Source: Bellilinea sp040754815
GTDB taxonomy: Bacteria; Chloroflexota; Anaerolineae; Anaerolineales; Anaerolineaceae
Assembly: GCA_040754815.1 (NCBI GenBank)
Contig: JBFMBX010000001.1
Span: forward strand, 682,001-746,000
Length of the DNA stretch: 64,000 nucleotides
Direction of reading: 5' to 3'
In this document: positions 26,277-33,956 of the stretch, one piece after another
Layout of the letters: each line of letters starts with the position of its first letter
How positions within the stretch are numbered: the first letter of the stretch is position 1
Program-made: the position numbers and the translations under genes
The notes under the pieces: model-generated
Seen by the model: only the letters and a program-made list of their open reading frames with translations
Databases searched by the model: none
Told to the model about the DNA's origin: nothing

Positions 26277-27341
26277 TTAGATTTTTTTCAAAAAAGCATG
26301 GAATAAATTGTTAAACACTTCCGGTTTTTCGATGTGCGGGCTGTGCGCCGTGTTCTCGATAACATGTTCCTCATAAACACCGCCGGCGGCAGCGTATTTT
26401 TCCAGCACCGAACGGGTCTGTTGAATCATCGGCTGGGGCGGGGCAACCTCATCACCCGGCCAACCCGGCACATAACCCAGTTTGCCCAGATTGGCAATAT
26501 CGAAAAACGAAGCATCTGAAACAATCAGGTCATGACTGCCGCGCACCCACAGCACCGGCGGCTTGGGTCGAGCAGCCAGCAGGTCGGGGACATCCTGCTT
26601 GAGATATTTCAACGACCAGCAATTAACCGGCCCGTGCACCCCCGGCGCAACGAACGGCCAGTTGGGCGAAGGAACGAAATCACCCGGATAACGCTCCGGC
26701 CCGGTTTTCTCCATCAAGGATGCAGTGAGGAAATCTTCCTCCCGTGCGGCGCGGAAGGGCGGCACATAGTAAAAAGCGTTGATGATGTTGCGCGGAGAGT
26801 TGGGGTCATCACCGCTGCGATCCTGTGCCTGAATGCGCCGGACAAATTCCTGATTGACCACTCCGCCGCCGGATCCGGCATAGTCCTCGAACAGGGGGGT
26901 GCCTTCCGCTCCCTTTGTGCCGCCAAAGCCAAAGGGGGAAACCGGGCAAATCAGAGTAGCGCTCAAAACGCGGGCGGGAAAATCGCCAATAAAGCGGTAA
27001 ATAATGCCCGCACCCATGGACCAGCCCACCAGATGCGCTTTTTCGATCCCCATCACATCCATCAGCGCGGCCAGATCATCCGACCAGTCGCGGTAACCGC
27101 GGGTGGAATCGATCAGCACATCTTCCGTCCAGCCGTAACCGCGCAGGTCGGGGGCAATGGCGCGAAAGGCGTCCGGCAGCGCCAGCATGGTTTCTTCCCA
27201 GTAGAGTGCCGCCGAAAAATTGCCGTGCAGGAAGATCACCGGCACACCCGCCGGGTTTCCGCTGGTCAAAACGTGCATCTTAAGACGCGGGGTTTGAATC
27301 ATCTGCGAAGTTACACCCGGCAACGGTTGTGGTATGTTCAT
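26277..27341 (-). CDS. Alpha/beta-fold hydrolase
   Basis: A 354-residue hydrolase, longer than the two other small hydrolases nearby. It has VIFLHGNFSA, the elbow GWSMGAG, acid candidate in RGSHDLI and histidine in ENTAHSPHIEKPE. An insertion of about 100 residues (roughly 150-250) forms a large cap. GGAGG lies five bases before the ATG at 27341. It is in the acyl-CoA operon between thiolase and CoA-transferase; its substrate is unknown. Confidence 0.82.
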   Translation of the reverse strand: MNIPQPLPGVTSQMIQTPRLKMHVLTSGNPAGVPVIFLHGNFSAALYWEETMLALPDAFRAIAPDLRGYGWTEDVLIDSTRGYRDWSDDLAALMDVMGIEKAHLVGWSMGAGIIYRFIGDFPARVLSATLICPVSPFGFGGTKGAEGTPLFEDYAGSGGGVVNQEFVRRIQAQDRSGDDPNSPRNIINAFYYVPPFRAAREEDFLTASLMEKTGPERYPGDFVPSPNWPFVAPGVHGPVNCWSLKYLKQDVPDLLAARPKPPVLWVRGSHDLIVSDASFFDIANLGKLGYVPGWPGDEVAPPQPMIQQTRSVLEKYAAAGGVYEEHVIENTAHSPHIEKPEVFNNLFHAFLKKI

Positions 27342-27364
27342 GGCTTCCTCCATTTCCTTTTTTA

Positions 27365-28726
27365 TTAATCAGAGGTTGGTTTGGTTTCTTTTTCAGCAAC
27401 CTTTACTCCCGGCACAACCAGCCGCGGCACAATTCCCAGCCGGTGGGCTTCCTCGCGCAGCCATTCGCGAAAGTCCGGGTGGGCAATGCGGATCAGGGCT
27501 TCCATGCGGTCACGCACACACCGCCCGCGCAGTTCGGCTACGCCGTACTCGGTGACAATCGTATCCACATCCTGGCTCGGCACGGTGACCTCGGCACCTT
27601 CGGAAAGGATGGGGACAATGGTGGAAATCTGCCCATCGCGTGCGGTGGATCGCAGGGCGATGATGCCGCGTCCGCCGGGCGAAAGCTGCGCGCCGCGGTG
27701 GGTATCCAGCTGGCCGCCGGTGCCGCTGAAATGCCGGTAGCCGATGCTTTGCGAGCAGACCTGACCGAACAAATCCACCTGCAAAGCCGTGTTGACGCTG
27801 ATCATGCGGTAATTCTGGCCGATGATATACGGATCGTTGGTTACTTTGCCCTGCTGGAATTCCACTCCCAGATTGCGGTCCACAAAATCATACAGTTTGC
27901 GAGTGCCTAACGCAAATGCGCCTACCATTTTCCCTTTCCACAATGTCTTGCGGCGGTTTGTGACCACCCCGGCTTCGTACAAATCCACCATGCCGTCTGT
28001 GAACATCTCGGTATGGATGCCCAGATCACGGCGATTCATCAGGAAAGGCGTGATGGCGTTGGGGATGCCGCCAATACCCAATTGCAGGGTCGAGCCGTCT
28101 TCGATCAGGTCGGCAATGTAGCCGCCGATGGCCTGTTCGGCTTCGGTGGGCGGGGAAGGCGGCAGTTCAAACAGCGGCACATGATTCTCCACGACGTAAT
28201 CCACTTCGGAAATGTGCACCTGCGTATCGCCCAGCGTGTAGGGCAGGTTTTCGTTGATCTCCAGCACCACCAGATCAGCCGCCTCGATCAACTGCTTTTC
28301 GATTACCAGCCCCAGCGAGAGGGAGAGAAACCCGCGCGAATCGGGCGGGGTCGCCGTTCCCCAAAAAACATTGACTTTTCCGCCGCTGGCCAGCAGTTTA
28401 TCGGTTGAAGCGCGGTGGAGATTATTGGGAATGTAGGACATGCGTCCCTGCGGGTGAACTTTTCGATCCGGCGCACCGTAGAACCAGTTTTCCACAAAGA
28501 AATGTCCGGCCATTTCCGGGTTGGTGGCATATTCGTAGGCCCGCAACGGCAGGCAAACCCACACGGTTACATCTTCCAGCCGGTCTTTATGCTTCCCCAG
28601 TTCGCTCAACAAACCCGGCGGTTCAGAAGCCGCAATGGCCACCCCAATGGTTTGATGAGACTGCACCAGCCCTACCGCCTCGGGAATGGAAATCAATTTG
28701 CTCCGGTAAATCTCCTGCGGGTTCAT
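27365..28726 (-). CDS. Acetyl-CoA hydrolase/CoA-transferase family enzyme
   Basis: A 453-residue family I CoA-transferase (Cat1/AbfT group, of succinyl-CoA:acetate and 4-hydroxybutyrate type). The catalytic glutamate is in the HTEMFTDG motif, and the GIGGIPNAI and FSGTGGQLD signatures are present. It would move CoA between an acyl-CoA and a carboxylic acid such as acetate, conserving the thioester. AAGGAGG precedes the ATG. Within the operon it could activate the acid that the thiolase or KASIII-like enzyme then uses. Confidence 0.88.
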   Translation of the reverse strand: MNPQEIYRSKLISIPEAVGLVQSHQTIGVAIAASEPPGLLSELGKHKDRLEDVTVWVCLPLRAYEYATNPEMAGHFFVENWFYGAPDRKVHPQGRMSYIPNNLHRASTDKLLASGGKVNVFWGTATPPDSRGFLSLSLGLVIEKQLIEAADLVVLEINENLPYTLGDTQVHISEVDYVVENHVPLFELPPSPPTEAEQAIGGYIADLIEDGSTLQLGIGGIPNAITPFLMNRRDLGIHTEMFTDGMVDLYEAGVVTNRRKTLWKGKMVGAFALGTRKLYDFVDRNLGVEFQQGKVTNDPYIIGQNYRMISVNTALQVDLFGQVCSQSIGYRHFSGTGGQLDTHRGAQLSPGGRGIIALRSTARDGQISTIVPILSEGAEVTVPSQDVDTIVTEYGVAELRGRCVRDRMEALIRIAHPDFREWLREEAHRLGIVPRLVVPGVKVAEKETKPTSD

Positions 28727-28740
28727 AAACCTCCTTTGCG

Positions 28741-29727
28741 TCAGGGCATGATGAATGCCGAACCGGCCTGGTTATAGCCCACCCCGGAACCGACAAAGGT
28801 GACCAGATCACCGGATTTGATTTTGCCCTGTTTACGGGCATCATCGAACACCATCGGAATGCAGGCCGAGCCGGTGTAGCCCCACTTGTCCATAATCCAG
28901 TGCGTCTTTTCCAGCGGCAGGCCGAGCGTCTCCTGCACCAGTTTGATGCTGTTCAGACGCACCTGCGTATAGAGCGCCATATCCACATCCTGCAGGTCAA
29001 AATTGCCGTTGGCGGCCAGCTCGCGCATCCGTCTTGGCCAGCCCTCATTGTTGACCTCCGGCGGGAAGGGGGTAATGAAGCGCACCTGTGTGCGGCCGGC
29101 CTGCACACTTTCAACGGAGGCCGGTTCGTATGTGCCGCCGGAATAAATGCCCCAGTGTTTGTGATACGAACCATCGGCAAAGAATGTGGAACTGACAAAG
29201 CCCGGCTTGTCCGAAACGGTCAACACCGCAGCACCGGCGCCATCGCCGTAGAAGAAGGACATGACATCGTTTTGCCAGTCGCATAATTTGTGCATCATGT
29301 ACGCCCCTACCACCAGCACATATTTCATCTGTTGCGAAGTGGAAAGCAAACCCGCCGCGATGTTCAAACCGGTGGGAAACGAGGCGCAGGCGCAGCCAAT
29401 ATCGAAAGTACCGGCATTGACCGCCCCCAGTTTGTGCTGCACCACCACCGAAGTCGCCGGAGTGATGTAATCGGGGCTGTCGGTACCCAGAATAATCATA
29501 TCCAGGTCTTCGGCTTTGATTCCGGCATCTTTGAGGGCTTCTTTGGCCGCTTCCACCGCCAGATCCGAAGTCACCCAGTCATCGGGGGCATACCAGCGGG
29601 TGGTGATGCCGGAAGAGGCTTCAAATTTATCAATCACTTCACCAAACCGCTCGCGCATCTGGCGGTTGGGGCGTTCGATAGGCGGCAGGTAATGACCGCT
29701 ACCAATGATTGTTGCAAAGCGAGACAT
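28741..29727 (-). CDS. KASIII (FabH)-like protein with non-canonical active site
   Basis: A 328-residue thiolase-fold protein of the 3-oxoacyl-ACP synthase III family. The nucleophilic cysteine is kept (GCACASFPTG, C114). The second residue, His in the FabH motif PHQAN, is threonine here (LYTQVRLN), and the Asn of GNT is tyrosine (GYTGSAC). In FabH that His and Asn are needed for malonyl decarboxylation, so this enzyme is more likely to transfer an acyl group from CoA than to condense with loss of CO2. The ATG at 29727 follows GAGGAGG by nine bases. It is the second gene of the acyl-CoA operon. Confidence 0.85.
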   Translation of the reverse strand: MSRFATIIGSGHYLPPIERPNRQMRERFGEVIDKFEASSGITTRWYAPDDWVTSDLAVEAAKEALKDAGIKAEDLDMIILGTDSPDYITPATSVVVQHKLGAVNAGTFDIGCACASFPTGLNIAAGLLSTSQQMKYVLVVGAYMMHKLCDWQNDVMSFFYGDGAGAAVLTVSDKPGFVSSTFFADGSYHKHWGIYSGGTYEPASVESVQAGRTQVRFITPFPPEVNNEGWPRRMRELAANGNFDLQDVDMALYTQVRLNSIKLVQETLGLPLEKTHWIMDKWGYTGSACIPMVFDDARKQGKIKSGDLVTFVGSGVGYNQAGSAFIMP

Positions 29728-29765
29728 ATTCCCATACCTCCTCAAGAGTTCTCCATGCAGGATGA

Positions 29766-30530
29766 TTAAGTTCCAATCACAATACCGCCATCCACGCTGA
29801 TGGTAGCGCCATGCACAAAACTGGCTTCATCGCTGGCCAGCCAGAGATAAGCATTGGCAATATCGCGCGGATCGCCCAGTCGGCCGAGTGGTGTTTTGGC
29901 TTTCATGCCGGCTAAAATTTCTTCCGGCATTTTTTGAACCATCTCGGTTGCAATGAAACCGGGTGCCACAGCGTTGACGCGCACATTGAAGCGCCCCAAC
30001 TCGCGCGCCCAGACTTTGGTCATGCCGATCACCCCGGCTTTGGTGGCCACATAATTGGTCTGACCGATGTTACCGTACAGCCCCACCACCGATGAGGCGT
30101 TGATGATCACCCCGCCACCCTGCCGAATCATAAATGGAGCGACTGCCTGAGCGCAATTGAACACGCCCTTCAGGTTGATGTCAATCACCTGATCAAAAGC
30201 ACTTTCCTCCATCTGCTTAACCAGTTCGCCGTCTTTGACTTTGACAAAAAGCGCATCGCGGGTGATGCCGGCATTGTTGATCAACACATCCACCCTTCCA
30301 AAACGCCGTACCACATCCTCCACCCAGGCCTGCACTTCACCGCGATCCGCCACATTGACCGCGTAAAAGCAGGCCGGTTCTCCCAGTTCCCTGACCAGTG
30401 CTTCACCTGCTTCACGGTTGACATCGCAGATGACCACAATCGCCCCTTCTTCGGCAAACCGCTGGGCAGTGGCTTTTCCGATTCCGGCGGCGCCCCCCGT
30501 GATCAGACATACCTTATCCTTTAGCCGCAT
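29766..30530 (-). CDS. Short-chain dehydrogenase (3-oxoacyl reductase, FabG type)
   Basis: A 254-residue SDR. The cofactor motif TGGAAGIG suits NADP or NAD binding, NNAG is present and the catalytic set is Ser in NASSVVG, Tyr and Lys in YVATKAG. It should reduce a 3-oxoacyl-ACP or -CoA, or run in reverse. The ATG at 30530 is preceded by GAGGG; the frame runs 17 codons further without SDR similarity. It is the first gene of the acyl-CoA operon and sits behind the promoter at 30602-30634. Confidence 0.88.
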   Translation of the reverse strand: MRLKDKVCLITGGAAGIGKATAQRFAEEGAIVVICDVNREAGEALVRELGEPACFYAVNVADRGEVQAWVEDVVRRFGRVDVLINNAGITRDALFVKVKDGELVKQMEESAFDQVIDINLKGVFNCAQAVAPFMIRQGGGVIINASSVVGLYGNIGQTNYVATKAGVIGMTKVWARELGRFNVRVNAVAPGFIATEMVQKMPEEILAGMKAKTPLGRLGDPRDIANAYLWLASDEASFVHGATISVDGGIVIGT

Positions 30531-30556
30531 GTTTCCCTCGCCTCCTGAAAAAATTG

Positions 30557-30575
30557 GAATCCTGCCAGCCGGCAG
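30557..30575 (-). other. Short leader hairpin before FabG gene
   Basis: CTGCC and GGCAG form a five-base stem with a four-base loop (30562-30575), followed on the minus strand by a run of six T after eight bases. It may end read-through from the regulator gene or act as a weak attenuator; the short stem keeps confidence low. Confidence 0.3.
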
Positions 30576-30601
30576 AGTCAATTAGCCGCCCCCTGCCGTA
30601 T

Positions 30602-30634
30602 AGAATACACCCCTGCAGTTACAAAACAGTTACA
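30602..30634 (-). promoter_or_regulatory. Acyl-CoA operon promoter with SARP-type direct repeat
   Basis: On the plus strand, CAGTTACA occurs at 30616-30623 and again at 30627-30634, a perfect 8-base direct repeat with 11-base period. Read on the minus strand, GTAACTG ends exactly eight bases before TATTCT (30607-30602), a -10 candidate. SARP regulators are known to bind heptamer repeats spaced 11 bases with the last repeat eight bases before the -10 box. An alternative sigma-70 reading is TTGTAA with 16 bases to TATACG. The gene next upstream encodes a protein with a SARP-type C-terminus. Confidence 0.55.
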
Positions 30635-30643
30635 GAAATGAAT

Positions 30644-33600
30644 TCAGGTGGTCAGGCGGCGAAGCAATTCGCGGGTTTCAAGGGAAGGTTCGACCCCCAA
30701 TTCGTCCCACAGCACTTTCCAGCAACGCTGATACGTATGAACAACCTGCGGAAGATTACCTTTCGCGGCGTAGGCTTCCATAATCAAACGGTAGGCAGGC
30801 TCCCATGTGGGTTCCCGCTGGAGAGCGGTATTACACACCACAATGACCTCATCCCAGCGCTGCGCTTTCCGCAGCAAATCCGCCAGCCGTTGAATCGTAG
30901 AGAGATGCAATTCGCGCAAGTGTTCTCGCTCGGCCGCGCTCCAGTCCTCGTAACAACACTCGAACAGGTAGTCATTTTGATAAAGCGCAAGCGCTTGGCG
31001 GATTTGTTCTTCATCGCTTTCCGGAGCAGAAACAAGGCGGATAAACTCATCGGCATCCACAACCACCCCGGCACGGGGGTTGATGCCGTAAGCATTTTCA
31101 TTGCGCTGGATGAAAAACGGCGCGGCCTCACGCGGACGCAGCGGTTCGATGGTTCGATTGAGGGCATTCAGGGCAACCTTGAAATCGCGTACCGCCGACT
31201 CGCCGTCCAGTTCCGGCCAGAGCAGGTCAACAATCTGATCGCGCAGCAGCCACCGCCGCCGATGAGTGATGAATAACTGGAACAATTGCCGGGCTTTTTC
31301 CCGCTGCCATTCGGCAGAGCCAACCTTCTGCTCACCGCGCCAGACTGCAAACTCTCCCAATGTACGCACAAAGAGGGTGTAGCCGGGGTGATAGGTCCCT
31401 TCAACACCCGCAAAAGATAGCACTCTGGCAAGAAATTCACCCCCTACCCCCTGCCGGCGGGCAGCAAGCAGCAACGGCAATAAGGTTTGCTCATCTTTCC
31501 AGCCCAACAGGGTGGGGCGGGTGAGCAGGGCTTCCAGTTCCGCTCCTTGCTGGCGGTTGAAAATTTCCGCCAATATTGCCACTGCACCGGCTACCTCCTT
31601 CCTCTGCCACGTCAGCCATGCCAGCCACAAACGGGCTGCACCCCACCCAAAATCATCGCTGACCGATTCAAATCCCCGCGCCGCGCGTTCCAGCCAGTCT
31701 TTTGCCGCCGCGTACCGCCCCGCCAGAGCAAAAGAAGCCCCCATGCTGATGCGAACCAGATTGCCAATCCACTCATCACCGGCTTTTTCGGAAATTGACA
31801 GTGCCCGACGGGCGCAGTCTTCCGCCTCACTCAAAGCGCCGGCATAACCAAAAGCGCGGGTCAAACCCCACAGCGGTTCCACCCCCACGCGCGCCACTTT
31901 GAAGGGATGCATCAATTCGATAGCCCGTTGATACAGCTCAATGGCTTTCTGACGGTAAGTCTCTCCCCAGGGCTGAACATGGGCAACCTGCAAAGCATGA
32001 GCCAGCCGGATGTAACCGAGCGCTTCCACAAATTCGGATTGCAAACGTTTGCCGATGGCAATCCCTTCGCGGGCAAACCGTTCGGCCTCCTCGCTGTTCC
32101 CCAGCATGGAGCAAATCAGCGAAAGCAGCAATAGGGTTTCGCGGTGAAAACGCTGGGCGCGCTGCGCATCACTCCGCCGCTCTGCGGCAGCCTGATTGAG
32201 CAATAACTGGCGGGCTTCCAGCAGATGACCGGTACGCAGCAGGGAACGACCCTCCAGATAAACATCGTTGGGGCTGGTTTCGGCACGCAGGAGCTGCGCC
32301 TCGCGGTGCAACACGCGGGCTTCATCCGGCTTACCGAGGTTGAGTTTGTTCTCCGCCAGCTGATCCAGCAAGCCCGCCACTTCCTGCCGGTATTCCTGCG
32401 GCTCCAGCAGACGCAGGGCTTCTTCCAGTAGGGCATCGGCTTGCAGGGGACGGATGGTATCCAGAAAAACCTGCGCCTGCCCGCGGATGGCACGGCTGCA
32501 GCCCCAGCGGTTCTCATCTGTGCGGAACAATTGTTCGGCAGCCTGATAATGGCGCAGGGAGGTGTCGAAATCGGCTCGCAGGCGGTGCAGATCACCCAGC
32601 AGCAATTGCAGGAAAGGACGCTGTTCCTTCAACTCCGAGGGCAGGCGGCCAAGCCAGTACTGCAAAGTTTCCAGCCGCCCGCTGCGAATCAAATCCATGC
32701 CGATTTGCTCGATCACATCCGCTGCCTGCTGGTAATCCCCCGCTTTTAGCAGATGATGAATGGCCTCTTCGGGTCTCTTCCGCTCAAGGTAGATATTCGC
32801 CGCTCGCTGATGCAGACGTTCAACTTCGCCGCTCTGCCGGTTCAACTGGGCCTGCAAAAAATCTTGAAAGAGGCGCTGATAGCGATAGATCTGATTGCCC
32901 ACCGCTTCGATGAACATTCCGCCTTCATACAGCCGCCGTAAAATGGCTGCGCTTTGCGTACTTTCCAGCAAGGCGTCACAAATTTCACTTTCCAACTGAC
33001 GCAGAATGGAAGAACGCAGCAGAAATTGCTGAATTTCTTCCGGCTGGCGGGCAAGCACTTCCGGCGCTAAATACGCAAATAGACCTTCCAGTGTTTCCGG
33101 CAGGTGATCGAGTACCTCATCCAGTGAGGCAGAAGGACGGCGCTGCACACTCTGCCAGATCATTTGTAGAACCAGCACCCAGCCTTCGGTTTCCTCCGCC
33201 AGCCGCTCGGCCTGCTTTGAAGTGATGGGAAAACCGTAACCCAGCCGGAACAGGGATTCGATCTCCTCTGCCGTGAAAGCCAGATCGCTGTGGGTCAATA
33301 TGCTCAGATCGCCTTTCACCCGCCAGCGGTTCAAATCCAAATTTTCCGGCATTGTCCGCGTGGCAATGACCAGATGTAAACGCGGCGGGTGATACTGGAT
33401 TAAATGCCGCATCAAAGCAGCAATTTCCGGCACATCGTGTACGCAATGATAATCGTCAATGACCAGCGCACATTCTTCAAGCAGATGGGTGGTCAGCGAA
33501 TTAATCAGCGGGGTCAGCGCTGCCGGGGCAGGCCGGCTGTTATTTTCTTCCAGATAGCGCAGGGCATCCCGTCCCAGTTCTTCATTCTGTTGAGAAAAGG

Positions 33601-33856
33601 CCGAAATGAGGTGAACAAGGAACACCAGCGGATCACGGTCTGCCTCACTGACCGTGTACCAGAATAGACGGTAACCTTCTTCGCTCAGGTCGAGTAAGGC
33701 GGTAGATTTTCCGTAACCCGTACCGGCGAGCAGTAAAGTCAGTGGATTTTGTAAAGCACGCTGCAGCAAAGCGCGAATGCGTGGGCGTGGGAAGATGGCT
33801 TTACGCGGTAAAGGCGGTATCAACTGGCTTTGGATGACCAGATTTTGAAGTGCCAT
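30644..33856 (-). CDS. MalT-like NTPase transcriptional activator with C-terminal SARP (OmpR-wHTH + BTAD) module
   Basis: A 1070-residue regulator. The N-terminus begins like MalT (LIPPLPRKAIFPRPRI) with Walker A AGTGYGKST (about 44-52) and an LVIDDYH Walker B. Residues about 350-800 are TPR-like helical repeats. The C-terminus holds an OmpR-type winged helix (about 820-915: TLGEFAVW, KARQLFQLF, LLWPELDGESA) and then a BTAD repeat domain ending in ELGVEPSLETRELLRRL. MalT-type proteins bind ATP and an inducer, then activate transcription; here the DNA-binding end is of the SARP type rather than LuxR type. The ATG at 33856 is chosen by homology. Its likely target is the promoter directly downstream. 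Confidence 0.86.
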   Translation of the reverse strand: MALQNLVIQSQLIPPLPRKAIFPRPRIRALLQRALQNPLTLLLAGTGYGKSTALLDLSEEGYRLFWYTVSEADRDPLVFLVHLISAFSQQNEELGRDALRYLEENNSRPAPAALTPLINSLTTHLLEECALVIDDYHCVHDVPEIAALMRHLIQYHPPRLHLVIATRTMPENLDLNRWRVKGDLSILTHSDLAFTAEEIESLFRLGYGFPITSKQAERLAEETEGWVLVLQMIWQSVQRRPSASLDEVLDHLPETLEGLFAYLAPEVLARQPEEIQQFLLRSSILRQLESEICDALLESTQSAAILRRLYEGGMFIEAVGNQIYRYQRLFQDFLQAQLNRQSGEVERLHQRAANIYLERKRPEEAIHHLLKAGDYQQAADVIEQIGMDLIRSGRLETLQYWLGRLPSELKEQRPFLQLLLGDLHRLRADFDTSLRHYQAAEQLFRTDENRWGCSRAIRGQAQVFLDTIRPLQADALLEEALRLLEPQEYRQEVAGLLDQLAENKLNLGKPDEARVLHREAQLLRAETSPNDVYLEGRSLLRTGHLLEARQLLLNQAAAERRSDAQRAQRFHRETLLLLSLICSMLGNSEEAERFAREGIAIGKRLQSEFVEALGYIRLAHALQVAHVQPWGETYRQKAIELYQRAIELMHPFKVARVGVEPLWGLTRAFGYAGALSEAEDCARRALSISEKAGDEWIGNLVRISMGASFALAGRYAAAKDWLERAARGFESVSDDFGWGAARLWLAWLTWQRKEVAGAVAILAEIFNRQQGAELEALLTRPTLLGWKDEQTLLPLLLAARRQGVGGEFLARVLSFAGVEGTYHPGYTLFVRTLGEFAVWRGEQKVGSAEWQREKARQLFQLFITHRRRWLLRDQIVDLLWPELDGESAVRDFKVALNALNRTIEPLRPREAAPFFIQRNENAYGINPRAGVVVDADEFIRLVSAPESDEEQIRQALALYQNDYLFECCYEDWSAAEREHLRELHLSTIQRLADLLRKAQRWDEVIVVCNTALQREPTWEPAYRLIMEAYAAKGNLPQVVHTYQRCWKVLWDELGVEPSLETRELLRRLTT

Positions 33857-33888
33857 AGCATCTTCGATTGTAGTGCAAATTTTGAGCG

Positions 33889-33919
33889 CTGACAAATCAA
33901 ATCTCATCCGTAGTATAAT
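33889..33919 (+). promoter_or_regulatory. Promoter of glyS
   Basis: CTGACA (33889-33894) and TATAAT (33914-33919) are separated by 19 bases, 37 bases before the glyS ATG. It overlaps the 5' region of the divergent regulator gene. No T-box or glycine riboswitch features are visible in this short leader. Confidence 0.5.
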
Positions 33920-33956
33920 CGAACCGCAATCTCAAGCCATGTTTTTTGGAGTGTGC

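Noticed and set aside
33857..33956. T-box or glycine riboswitch ahead of glyS
   Set aside because: The leader is too short and no T-box, specifier-loop or glycine-aptamer pattern can be found.
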